A DNA stretch of 36,977 nt, taken from NCBI GenBank assembly GCA_020248945.1, contig JADCGQ010000046.1:1-36977 (forward strand). The letters run 5' to 3'. The stretch comes from Rubrivivax sp. GTDB taxonomy: Bacteria > Pseudomonadota > Gammaproteobacteria > Burkholderiales > Burkholderiaceae_C. The position numbers and the translations under genes were made by a program. The number at the start of each line of letters is the position of its first letter. Within the stretch, counting starts at the first letter, position 1. The notes under the pieces were generated by a model. The model was not told where the DNA came from, did not search any database, and worked only from the letters and a program-made list of their open reading frames with translations. Positions 15,507-24,490 of this stretch are shown here, piece by piece.

Positions 15507-17447
15507 ATGCAGGCCTTTGCATTGCGGCCAGGCGCCCTGGGGGCGCGCGCCGACCGAGCCGGCATCGATCCGATGCTGGTGTGGGCCGATGCCACCGGCC
15601 TGGCCCTGCTGCGACGGCCCGGACAGGACATGCCTCAAGCCTGGCCACTGGTGGTCGACGACCCTCATCCGAACCTGCCCAGCTGCCGGGGCACGGCGTG
15701 GACCACGGCCCGCTTGCAGCAGTGGCTGGCGCAACCCGAGGCCAGGCCGCACCGCCTGCGCCTGGCGCTGCCGGTCCTGCCACTGAGACCGCTTCCTCAG
15801 CAGCCGCGCCCCGCCTCGGCGCAGAAGCAGGCTTGGCCCGCATCGGCCGGCGAGGTGCTGCTGGGCGTCATCGACCACGGCTGCCCGTTTGCCCACGCCC
15901 TGCTGCGCCGCCACGTCACGGCGGCGACTGGCGCACCGGGAACCCGCGTGCTCGCACTGTGGGATCAGGACGACAGCACCGCCGGCCTCTCGTGGCCCGG
16001 CGCCGCCGCACCGTGCGAGCCCGGCTACGGCACGCTGCTGACGCGCGAGCAGCTGGACGACGTGATGGCACGCCACACCGTGCCCGGGCTCGGCGTCGTC
16101 GACGAAGCGCGCTGCTACGAGGCCCTGGGCTATGACGCGCTGCGCCATGGCTTCACGCACGGCGCCGCGGTGCTGGGCGCACTGGTCGACCTGCCGCCGC
16201 CGGGTGCCCGGGTGGCGCCCGGCGCAGCGGGCGCGGCGCAAGAGGCCGACGTGGTGTTCGTGCAGATCCCGCGCGACTCCGTGCAGGACTGCAGCAGCGC
16301 CGCACTGGAACGCTACGTGCTCGACGGCCTCGACGCCATCATCGCCTGCCGCGGCAAGGCCACGAGGCGCATCGTCGTCACCGTCAGCGACGGCACCAGC
16401 CGCACCACGCACGACGGCCGCTCGCTCGTCGAACGCGGCATCGCCGAGCGCGCAAAGGTCCTGCGCGAGCAAGACGTGACGCTCGACGTGGTGGTGGCCG
16501 TCGGCAACAGCCGCGACGAGTTGCGCCATGCGCAGTTCGATCCTCTTGCCGCCGGCGGCCGGGCCTCGGTGATGCTCGAGGTGCAACCCGACGACGAGGC
16601 AGCGAGCTTCGTCACGCTGCGGCTGCCAGCCGGCGGCACCGGCCTCAGCGTCTGGCTGACCGCACCCGACGGCAGCCGGGCCCTGGCGCGCATGGGGCAG
16701 GCGGTCGGGCTCGGGCCCGCGCAGCTTGAGGCTGGGCCCAGCCGCGCAGCCGCCACGCTGGTGCTGGCCGCACCCGTCACCGGCGCTGCAAGCGACGAGG
16801 CCGCGCTGGGACTGGTGTGCATCCAACCGACACGCCCGCTCGGCCCACACGCCGTGGCGCCCGCCGGCCGCTGGCAGATCGGCGTGCAGGCCGATGCGGC
16901 GACGACCGAGCCCATCCACCTGTGGATCAGCCGTTCGCAGACGAACGCGACGGCGCTGCCGCGCGGCCGCCAGGCACGCTTTGTCGACGAGGACGGCCAG
17001 TACGACCCCCCGAGGGCCTCCTTGCCACTGGAAACCGATCCGGCATCGCCCCGCTCTTGCATCCGGCGTATGGGTTCAATCAACGGCCTGGCCACCCTGC
17101 CAGCTCGCCAGGGCATGCGCGTCATTGGCGCGGCCTTCGACCGTGAGGGCGTCGTCACGCTGCACAGCGCGGCCGGCCCGAGTGCAGGCCATGGCGAGCA
17201 GGCGCGCACGGGCCCGGACGTGCTGATGCCGGTGGACTTCTCGCGCACCGACCCCGGCATGAATGTGCCGGGCACGCGCAGCGGCGCGCGGCTGCGGGTC
17301 AGTGGCTCCAGCTTCGCGGCGCCCCAGGCCGCGGCGCTGCTGGCCGATGGACTGACGGTGCCCGAGCCAGCGGCCCCCCAACGCCGCGGACGTCGGGCCC
17401 TGCCGGCCGATCCCGTGTCAGGGGCAGGTCTGCTGCGTCGGCGCTGA
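15507..17447 (+). CDS. S8 family (subtilisin-like) serine peptidase with long insert
   Basis: This 646-residue protein has the subtilase triad: D123 in VIDHGCPF, H218 in FTHGAAVLGAL and S602 in GSSFAAPQAA. N334 in AVGNSRDE fits the oxyanion asparagine. H to S spans 384 residues against about 157 in subtilisin, so roughly 250 residues (about 345-590) are inserted between the oxyanion Asn and the Ser; this stretch has beta-rich character (VMLEVQPDDEAASFVTLRL). No signal peptide is present, so it appears cytoplasmic. The first 110 residues form an unassigned N-terminal region. The ATG at 15507 follows the previous stop by 11 bases, implying co-expression with the haloperoxidase-like enzyme. Targets are unknown. 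Confidence 0.88.
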   Translation: MQAFALRPGALGARADRAGIDPMLVWADATGLALLRRPGQDMPQAWPLVVDDPHPNLPSCRGTAWTTARLQQWLAQPEARPHRLRLALPVLPLRPLPQQPRPASAQKQAWPASAGEVLLGVIDHGCPFAHALLRRHVTAATGAPGTRVLALWDQDDSTAGLSWPGAAAPCEPGYGTLLTREQLDDVMARHTVPGLGVVDEARCYEALGYDALRHGFTHGAAVLGALVDLPPPGARVAPGAAGAAQEADVVFVQIPRDSVQDCSSAALERYVLDGLDAIIACRGKATRRIVVTVSDGTSRTTHDGRSLVERGIAERAKVLREQDVTLDVVVAVGNSRDELRHAQFDPLAAGGRASVMLEVQPDDEAASFVTLRLPAGGTGLSVWLTAPDGSRALARMGQAVGLGPAQLEAGPSRAAATLVLAAPVTGAASDEAALGLVCIQPTRPLGPHAVAPAGRWQIGVQADAATTEPIHLWISRSQTNATALPRGRQARFVDEDGQYDPPRASLPLETDPASPRSCIRRMGSINGLATLPARQGMRVIGAAFDREGVVTLHSAAGPSAGHGEQARTGPDVLMPVDFSRTDPGMNVPGTRSGARLRVSGSSFAAPQAAALLADGLTVPEPAAPQRRGRRALPADPVSGAGLLRRR

Positions 17448-17467
17448 GGCCAGCGTCAGGCGCCGCC

Positions 17468-18151
17468 TCACCACTTGGCCGGCAGCTCACGCGGCAGCCA
17501 CCAGCCGCCGCCGGGCTCCACGGCCAGCCAGCCGCCGCGCTCGAGGTCCTTCAGCACGCGGCTGACCATCGAGCGCGTGCAGCCGATCGAGGCCGCCAGC
17601 GTGGCGTGCGACGGCGGCTCGGCCACGCGGCGGCCGCCATCGGCAGGCACGGCCGCGTCGTCGATGCGGCGCTTGAGGCGGCCGTAGACATCGTTGAGCG
17701 CAATCTCGCGCAGGCCCACCGTGGCGGCACGCGCGCGCCGGATCACCTTGGCCAGCAGCTCGAACGCGAACTCGGGCTCGGCCGCCAGGTGAGCGTGCAA
17801 CGTGGCCCGCGTCACCATCGCCAGCCGGCTGGGTGCCAGCGTGGCCACGCTGGCGGCGCGCGGGCCGCCGTCCAGGCTCATCTCGCCGACGTAGTCGCCG
17901 GGCCCGTACTCGGCGTAGCGCACCTCGCGGCCGTCGGCGTCTTCGCTGAAGGCCTTCAGCCGGCCCTCGAGCACGATGAACAAGGTGTCGCCGTGGTCGC
18001 CTTCGGTGATGAACTGCGTGCCGCGGCGGTAGCGCCGCACGATGCCGCGCGCCGCCAGACGCCGCAGCGAGGGCGTCATCGGGATGCCCGGTGGGATGTC
18101 GGCGGCAGGCACGTCCGGCAGGGCGCGATCAGACGTCAGGGGGTGGGGCAT
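17468..18151 (-). CDS. Crp/Fnr family cyclic-nucleotide-binding transcriptional regulator
   Basis: This 227-residue protein has an N-terminal cyclic-nucleotide-binding beta-barrel (GTQFITEGDHGDTLFIVLEGRL, then the phosphate-binding cassette region VGEMSLDGGPRAASV) and a C-terminal winged helix (SHATLAASIGCTRSMVSRVLKDLE). The cassette has the E and R placed as in cNMP binders (GEMSL...PRAA), which supports binding of cAMP or a related nucleotide rather than an iron-sulfur cluster; the Fnr cysteines are absent. The ATG at 18151 is the natural start but lacks a clear ribosome binding site. It converges on the S8 peptidase gene with 20 bases between stops, close to the cyclase operon, which may provide its ligand. 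Confidence 0.9.
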   Translation of the reverse strand: MPHPLTSDRALPDVPAADIPPGIPMTPSLRRLAARGIVRRYRRGTQFITEGDHGDTLFIVLEGRLKAFSEDADGREVRYAEYGPGDYVGEMSLDGGPRAASVATLAPSRLAMVTRATLHAHLAAEPEFAFELLAKVIRRARAATVGLREIALNDVYGRLKRRIDDAAVPADGGRRVAEPPSHATLAASIGCTRSMVSRVLKDLERGGWLAVEPGGGWWLPRELPAKW

Positions 18152-18212
18152 CAGGGCAGTCGCGGCGGGCGCGGCAAAGAGCGCCGGGCGCCGATGCCGC
18201 GGCGGCCGGATG

Positions 18213-18881
18213 TTAGCGGGCCCCCATGACGAACGCGCCACGCAGCGCGCCCACCAGCGGCGGCAGCACCGCCACCTGGCGCACGAGCTCGCTGATGCTG
18301 CCGGCGCCCGTCTTGGCGCGGATGCTGCCGATCTGCGTGCGCACGGTGCTGACGGCCACGTTCTGCTGCCGCGCGATGGCCGTGGGCCGCACGCCGCTGC
18401 ACAGCAGCTCCAGCACCCGCGTTTCGGCCGGCGTGAGGTTGACGCTGCGCGCAAAGCCGTGCACCGACAGCTGCTCGCAGACCTGGCGCTTGCCCAGCAC
18501 CAGCAGCGTCGCGGGGCCCTCGCCGCGGGCCTTCTCAGCCGCGCTTTCGGGCAGCGGCACCACCGAGACACTGACGCGCTGCACGCCGTTGCCGAGCGTG
18601 ACGAGCCGGCGCAGGCCGCGCTGGGCCGAGTCGAGCGCGTCCTGCAGCGGCAGCACGTCCTGCGGGCGCAGCGCGCGCAGCGAACGGCCGATCAGCTGCA
18701 GCGGGTGGGCGCCGTCGAGCTCTTGCCGGGCGGCGTGGTTGCAGTACAGCAGCTGCGCGTCGGCGCCGACGAGCAGCATGCCGTAGTCGATCTCGTCGAG
18801 CATGCGCGTCAGGCAGGCGCTGAGTTGGGCCGAGCCGGGCTCGGGCATCGTCGACGCGGGGGCGGTGAGACTCTCGAACAT
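18213..18881 (-). CDS. PAS-LuxR transcriptional regulator
   Basis: This 222-residue protein has a PAS-like sensor in residues 25-140 (EIDYGMLLVGADAQLLYCNHAA, LIGRSLRAL) and a C-terminal LuxR-type helix-turn-helix (NLTPAETRVLELLCSGVRPT, AIARQQNVAVSTVRTQIGSI). The ATG at 18881 has AGGAG seven bases upstream. No ligand can be inferred, as the PAS fold binds many cofactors. It is divergent from ddpX across 176 bases and lies 61 bases upstream of the Crp-like gene on the same strand, so the two regulators could be co-transcribed. Confidence 0.9.
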   Translation of the reverse strand: MFESLTAPASTMPEPGSAQLSACLTRMLDEIDYGMLLVGADAQLLYCNHAARQELDGAHPLQLIGRSLRALRPQDVLPLQDALDSAQRGLRRLVTLGNGVQRVSVSVVPLPESAAEKARGEGPATLLVLGKRQVCEQLSVHGFARSVNLTPAETRVLELLCSGVRPTAIARQQNVAVSTVRTQIGSIRAKTGAGSISELVRQVAVLPPLVGALRGAFVMGAR

Positions 18882-19018
18882 GGGGGTTCTCCTGGCTCGG
18901 CCTTCGGGCCGTGGGCTGTGTCGGTGCTCAGGGCACCGTGGCCACGATGGTGTCGAGCGCGCACCCCAGGCAGCGGTGAATCGGGTCGGGCAAGGGGGTG
19001 AAAAGTAACCACGCTGAC

Positions 19019-19024
19019 TATGAT
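19019..19024 (+). promoter_or_regulatory. -10-like hexamer TATGAT upstream of ddpX
   Basis: TATGAT matches five of six bases of the -10 consensus and lies 33 bases before the ddpX ATG, in the divergent gap 18882-19057. A clear -35 is not visible. The gap is otherwise unremarkable. Confidence 0.4.
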
Positions 19025-19057
19025 CCCCCGCGTGTCGACTCCCACCCTGCCCTGCCG

Positions 19058-19660
19058 ATGATCCGCGTCGAGGACATCGCCGCCCACGCCGACTACCGCC
19101 ACCTGCGCACACTGGTGGGCGTGGCGCACGAGCTTCGCTACGTGGGCACCCACAACTTCGCCGGTCGCAGCCTGTACGGCCGCCTCGACTGCGCCTGGCT
19201 GCGCCGCGAGGCCGCCGAGGGGCTGGAGGCCGCCGCCCGCTGGCTGGCCGCCGCACGCCCGGGCTGGCAGCTGCTGGTGCTCGATGCGCTGCGGCCGCAG
19301 CGCGTGCAAGAGGCGATCTGGGTCGACGTGGCCGGCACGCCGGAGCAGGAGTACTTTGCGAATCCCGAGCGCGGCAGCATCCACAGCTACGGCATGGCGG
19401 TGGACGTGACGCTGCGCTCACCCGCCGGCACCGAGGCCGACATGGGCAGCGGCTTCGACGAGATGAGCCGCCTGTCGCACCCCGCGCTGCACGCCGAACT
19501 GCTGGCCACCGGGCAACTGACGCCGGCCCAGGTGGCCGAGCGCGACTGCCTGGCCACGGCCATGCGCGCCGGCGGCTTTGCCGGCATCCCCAACGAATGG
19601 TGGCACTTCGACCACGGCGACCGCAACCGCGTGCGCCGCGAACTGCCCCGCGTGCTCTGA
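19058..19660 (+). CDS. ddpX: D-alanyl-D-alanine dipeptidase (VanX/DdpX family)
   Basis: This 200-residue zinc dipeptidase hydrolyses D-Ala-D-Ala. Zinc ligands H109 and D116 lie in SIHSYGMAVD (the SxHxxGxAxD motif), and E180 with H183 lie in NEWWHFDH. Arg in LDALRPQRVQ matches the substrate-binding R of VanX. The length is close to E. coli DdpX (193) and VanX (202). There is no signal peptide, so it is cytoplasmic. The ATG at 19058 is chosen over an upstream in-frame start at 18998. No other van or ddp genes are nearby, so a role in cell-wall dipeptide use fits better than glycopeptide resistance. Confidence 0.93.
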   Translation: MIRVEDIAAHADYRHLRTLVGVAHELRYVGTHNFAGRSLYGRLDCAWLRREAAEGLEAAARWLAAARPGWQLLVLDALRPQRVQEAIWVDVAGTPEQEYFANPERGSIHSYGMAVDVTLRSPAGTEADMGSGFDEMSRLSHPALHAELLATGQLTPAQVAERDCLATAMRAGGFAGIPNEWWHFDHGDRNRVRRELPRVL

Positions 19661-19669
19661 GCGGGGCGC

Positions 19670-19954
19670 TCAGCCAGGCGGCTTGAGCAAGTCGAGGGTC
19701 TCCGGGTGGCGGCGCATGTAGGCGGCCACGTAGCTGCACACCGGCCGCACCTGCAGCCGCTCGGCGCGCGCCCAGTCCAGCGCCGCCTTCACCAGCACCG
19801 CGGCGATGCCCTGACCCTGCAGCGCGGGCGGCACCTCGGTGTGGTGCAGCACCAGCGTGTCGCCCTGGCGGCGGTACGCGCAGACCGCCGTGGTGGCCGC
19901 GGCGGTGGTGACAAAGGCCTGCATCTCGGGGCGGTGCACGACAACGGGCTCCAT
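19670..19954 (-). CDS. small GNAT-type N-acetyltransferase (YjdJ-like)
   Basis: This 94-residue protein has the acetyl-CoA-binding core EVPPALQGQGIAAVLVKAAL and the downstream VRPVCSYVAAYMRRHPE, characteristic of the short YjdJ/GNAT-related family (PF14542). It lacks the N-terminal strand and helices of full GNAT enzymes, which is normal for this group. The ATG at 19954 is chosen because the earlier start at 20020 adds a charged stretch not seen in the family. CACAAT lies eight bases upstream of the ATG and could be a -10 element. It converges on ddpX with nine bases between stops. The acetyl acceptor is unknown. Confidence 0.85.
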   Translation of the reverse strand: MEPVVVHRPEMQAFVTTAAATTAVCAYRRQGDTLVLHHTEVPPALQGQGIAAVLVKAALDWARAERLQVRPVCSYVAAYMRRHPETLDLLKPPG

Positions 19955-20079
19955 CCACCCGGATTGTGTGGCCCGCGCCGCGTGCGGCAAGTCCCGTCTT
20001 GGGTTTACATTGCGTTGCATCAGCGCCCAAGCCGGGCGAACACGGCCCCCAGGGCCGCAGCGACCGTGGAGTGGAGGGG

Positions 20080-21198
20080 ATGGAAGCCTGGTTCCTGGAA
20101 AGCGTGGCCACGGACAGTTCGCGTGTCACGCACCGCATCGCCAAGTTGCCGTTCCGCATCGGCCGCGACGCCGGTGCCGATCTGGCCGTCGAGGCCCGCG
20201 GCCTGTCGCGCCAGCACGCCGAGTTCCGCGAAGAAGCCGACGGCCGCCTGCTGCTGGCCGACCTCGGCAGCACCAACGGCACCTGGGTCAACCGGCAGCG
20301 CATCGACGGCCCGCGCTGGGTGGTCGAGAAGGACATCATCCACTTCGGCAACGCCGAGTTCCGCCTCGGCCTGGACAGCGCCACGCGCCTGGTCGCGCGC
20401 GACATCGAAGAAGGCGAGCGCACGATGCTCGTGCCGACGGGGGCCAAGGCGCTGTCGCAGAACTTCGTCGAGCACGAGCGCGAGTTCCGCGAGCTGCTCG
20501 CCGGCAAGGGCCTCACGGCCGCGGTGCAGCCCATCGTGCAGGCCCAGGGCGGCGCGCTGTTCGCCTACGAGCTGCTCGGCCGCTGCGAACACCCGCTGTT
20601 GAAGCAGCCCCCGGGCCGGCTGTTCGACATCGCCAGGAAGCTCAATCTGAAGGCCGAGCTCAGCGCGGCGTTCCGCCAGTTCGGCGTGCCGGCGGTGGCG
20701 CCGCACCTGCAGGGCCTGAAGCTCTTCGTCAACACCGACCCCGACGAGACCTTCACCGAGACCTTCTTCCAGAGCCTGCGCGCGCTGCGCGAGCTGGCGC
20801 CGCCACCGGCGCTGGTGATCGAGGTCCACGAAACCGCTGTGATGGACGGCGCCGGCATGCGCACGCTGGCCCAGCGCATCACCGAGATGGGGCTCGAGTT
20901 CGCCTACGACGACTTCGGCGCCGGCGACTTCGGCCGCATGAAGCAGCTCTTCGAGGTGCCGCCGCATTACGTCAAGGTCGACATGGGGCTGATCCGTGGC
21001 ATCGACCGCGCGTCGGACGGCGAGCGCAAGAGCGTGGCCGACCTGGTGCGCTGGACCATCGACGTCGGCGCCGTGCCGCTGGCCGAAGGCGTGGAGACCG
21101 ACGCCGAGGCCGCCGTCTGCCGCGACCTCGGCTTCGAGCTGATCCAGGGCTACCTCACCGGCAAGCCGGTGCCGGTGGCCTCGCTCGCCGGCGGCTGA
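20080..21198 (+). CDS. FHA-EAL domain protein (c-di-GMP phosphodiesterase)
   Basis: This 372-residue protein has an N-terminal FHA domain (RIGRDAGADL, LSRQHAEF, LGSTNGTWVN, about residues 20-100) that binds phosphothreonine peptides. A C-terminal EAL domain follows from about residue 140. The EAL domain keeps catalytic and metal residues: E in YELLGR, N in FVNTD, E in IEVHE, the pair DD in YDDFGAGDF, K in YVKVD, and E in LAEGVET with QGYLTGKP. It therefore probably hydrolyses cyclic di-GMP to pGpG. The ATG at 20080 has GGAG eight bases upstream. Its stop abuts that of the convergent hybrid kinase gene with no gap. The fusion suggests control by Ser/Thr phosphorylation. Confidence 0.92.
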   Translation: MEAWFLESVATDSSRVTHRIAKLPFRIGRDAGADLAVEARGLSRQHAEFREEADGRLLLADLGSTNGTWVNRQRIDGPRWVVEKDIIHFGNAEFRLGLDSATRLVARDIEEGERTMLVPTGAKALSQNFVEHEREFRELLAGKGLTAAVQPIVQAQGGALFAYELLGRCEHPLLKQPPGRLFDIARKLNLKAELSAAFRQFGVPAVAPHLQGLKLFVNTDPDETFTETFFQSLRALRELAPPPALVIEVHETAVMDGAGMRTLAQRITEMGLEFAYDDFGAGDFGRMKQLFEVPPHYVKVDMGLIRGIDRASDGERKSVADLVRWTIDVGAVPLAEGVETDAEAAVCRDLGFELIQGYLTGKPVPVASLAGG

Positions 21199-24100
21199 TC
21201 AGGCCGCAGGGGCCGAGGGCGGCTGCGCGCGCCCGCGGCGCCAGCGCAGCAGCGCGGCCTGCAGGCGGTCGGCATCGATGGGCTTGGTCAGGAAGTCGTC
21301 CATGCCCGAGGCCAGGGCCTGGTCGCGCTCACTCACCAGCGCTGCCGCCGTGAGCGCGATGATGGGCACGCCGCGGCCAGCCGGCCGCAGCCGCAGCTCG
21401 CGCGTGGCCTCGTGGCCGCTCATGCCCGGCATCTGCACGTCCATCAACACGGCATCGAAGGGCTGGGCGCGGCCTCCGCGGCCGCCAGCGCCTCGTGGCC
21501 GTCGCAGGCCTCGGTCACCCGCACGCCCCAGCGCTGGAGCGTGGCCACGGCGATGAGCATGTTGACGGCGTTGTCCTCGACCATCAGCACCCGCATGCCG
21601 GCCAGCGCGGCGGCCTCGGTGCCCGGCACCGTGCTGGCCGCGGCCGCGGGCGGCAGCGTGGCCGGCGGCAAGGGCAGCTCGGCCCAGAAGCGGCTGCCAT
21701 GGCCGCGTTCGCTGGCCACGCCGACGCGCCCACCCATCAGTGCGGCGAGCTCGCGGCAGATCGACAGCCCGAGCCCGGTGCCACCGAAGCGCCGCGTCGT
21801 GCTCTGGTCGGCCTGCGTGAAGGGCTTGAAGAGCTCCGGCACCACCTCGGGCTCGATGCCCGGGCCGCTGTCCTCGCAGGCCAGCCGCAGCATCGGTGCC
21901 GCCCCGTCCACCCGCTGCGCCGTGATGCGCACGAAGCCTTGATCGGTGAACTTGATGGCGTTGGCGACGTAGTTGGTGACGATCTGCCGCACGCGCAGCG
22001 CATCGCCGCTGACCACCGGCCCGACCTCGGGATCGATCTCCAGCAGCAGCTGCAGGCCCCGGGCCTCGGCCAGCGTGCGGTAGGTGTGCGCCAGGGTCTC
22101 CAGCAGCGCCACCAGGTCGAAAGGCGCCGACTCGATGGGCAGCCGCCCGGCCTCGATCTTGGACAGATCGAGGATGTCCGAGATGATGGCCGCCAGCGAC
22201 TGCGCGCTGTCCTCGATCTGCGACAGGTACTGGCCGCGCAGCGGCTCGGGCAGCTCGGGGTCGCGCGCCAGGCGGGCCAGGCCCATCAGGCCGTTCAGCG
22301 GCGTGCGCAGCTCGTGGCTGGTGTTGGCCAGGAAGGCGCTCTTGGCGCGGTTGGCGGCCTCGGCGTCGTCGCGCGCGCGGGCCAGCGCTTCCTCGAACTG
22401 GCGGCGCTCGGTGATGTCCTCGACGATCCACACCGTGCCGCCTTCGGCGGGGCGATGCGGGTCGACGACGCCGGCGCGCAGCCGCGCCAGGAAGTGGCTG
22501 CCGTCGCGCCGGCGCACCTCGCGCTCGATCTCGATCTTGCCGCCCTGCGCCAGCGCCGGGCCGACGACGCGGCCGACCTCGGCGTATTCGGCTTCGCTCT
22601 TCCAGACGATGCGGCCGGGCTGCCCGATCAGGCTGCCGTCGCGCCAGCCGATCATGCGTTCGAACTCGGCGTTGACGAGCACGAAGTGGCTGTCGCGCGT
22701 CACGGCCACGCCGATGCCGGCGTTGTCGAGGATGGCCGCGCGCTCCATGCGCTCGTGCTCGCGGGCGCTGATGTCGCGGCCGTTGATGACCAGCATGTCG
22801 CGGCCGTCGAGCCGGAAGCGCGCCGCCGAGATCATCAGCGTCACGATGCGGCCGTCGCGGCAACGGAACGGGATCGGCAGATCGACCACCTTGCCGTCGC
22901 GCTGGAACTGCTGCACGAAGCGCTCGCGGCCGGAGGCGCTGCCCCAGATGCCCAACTCAAGTGAAGTACGGCCCACGGCCTCGGCCAGCGACCAGCCGCT
23001 CATCTGCTCGAAGGCGCGGTTGACCATCTCGTAGCGGCCGGTCTCGAGGTCGGTCAGCGAGATGACGTCGGGGCTCGTGTCCACCAGGTGCGACAGCGTC
23101 GCCTCGGAGCGGCGCAGCGCCTCCTCGGCCTGGTGGCGCTCGGTGACGTCGACGAACATCGACAGCACCGCCGACTCACCCTGCAGGTCGACACGCACCC
23201 CCGTGGCGCTGACGTTGGCAACGCGTCCTTCGGTGCGCAGCTTCAGCTCGGCCAGGGGCAACCGCGTGCCCAGGGGCTGCGTGGCCAGCTGGCGCAGCCG
23301 CTGGCGTGCCAGCTGGCGGTCGGTGTCGTCGGCGTACAGATCGAAGATCGACACGCCCTTCAGCGAGTCGACCGTGGCATGGCCGAGCAGGCGCGCCGCC
23401 GCCGGGTTGGCGTCAACGATGCGGGCGTCGACATGCAGCAGCACCGGCAGCGGCGCGTTGCGGAACAGAGCCTCGTAGCGCAGGCGCGAGTCGGCCAGCG
23501 CGGCGCGCGTGGCCTCGATCGCGGTGACGTCGCGCGCCACGCCCCAGAAGCCACGGAAGCGGCCGCTGCGGTCGACCCGAGGCTCGCCGCTGAGCAGGTA
23601 AGAGCGGCGCTGGCCATCGCGGTGCAGCCAGACCACCGGCAGGTCGCGGAACGAACGCCGCGCCGCCGCGTCGGCGCGGATCTGCGCGCGCGCTTCGTCG
23701 TCCATCTGCAGCGCCGGCAGCGCGTCGAAGGGCACGCCGGCGTCGCTGGTGCTGCCCAGCGGCCGCAGGTCGTGGTTGTGGCGGCCGGCGGCCACCAGAC
23801 GCATCTGTTCGTCGATCTCCCAGTAGACGTCGGAGGCCAGTGCCAGCAGCCGGCTGAAGCGGCGCTCGCGCTTGGCCGCCGCGGCCACGGCCACGCGGAT
23901 CTTGGCGTGCAGCGTGCCACCGGCCAGCACGGCGATCGCCAGGCCCAACACCAGGCCGGTGGCCAGCGACACCCAGGGCACCGGCGACGGCAGGGGCGGG
24001 GTGAAGGCCTGGACGAGACCGAACGCCACATTGGCCAACAGCGCCAGGCCCAGCCCGATGCGCCAGCCCAGCAGCGCCGCGACGCAGAACACCAGCACCG

Positions 24101-24485
24101 GCACCACCAGGACCGAGGGCGACGCCAGGCCATAGCCGCGCACATGGGCGCCGACCGCCGCAGTGACGATGGATACGCCCACCAGCAGCACCACCGCGAC
24201 CGCGTTCCATCGCCGGCGAAAGGCCGCGGGCGCCCACAAGAGCGCGCCCGCCGAAAGCCCCACCACCGCATAGGCCAGTGCCAGCGGCAGCGCCATCGGC
24301 TGACGCGGATGCTCGGCGGCGATCAGCGCAGCGCCGATCAGCATGCCCACGGCGCCGAGCAGCAGGTACAGGCGCAACAGTTCGGGCGCCACGACGGCGG
24401 CCGCATCGTCTGGGCCGGGACCCGGACGCCGCAGCGGCACCGGGATCGTGAAGTCCAGGTCCTGCGGCGGCGGCACCGCGGGCAT
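21199..24485 (-). pseudogene. hybrid sensor histidine kinase, multi-PAS, with frameshift in receiver
   Basis: This membrane sensor kinase would be about 1095 residues. It has six or so N-terminal membrane helices (residues 36-210), then four PAS-type domains beginning near 225, 345, 470 and 590. The HisKA box HELRTPLNG (H about 723) is followed by the ATPase domain with [18 protein letters not shown] and [10 protein letters not shown]-terminal receiver begins [12 protein letters not shown] near 963. Between 21460 and 21480 the reading frame shifts: one frame stops at 21444, and the other supplies the phospho-acceptor VLMDVQMPG and the closing FLTKPID. One missing base in a GC run explains it. 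The ATG at 24485 is five bases after the pyrF stop. Confidence 0.88.
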
Positions 24486-24490
24486 GTCGT

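Noticed and set aside
19058..19660. Vancomycin resistance cluster
   Set aside because: Only the VanX/DdpX dipeptidase is present; no vanH, vanA ligase or vanRS pair. In a Gram-negative this fits peptidoglycan dipeptide use.
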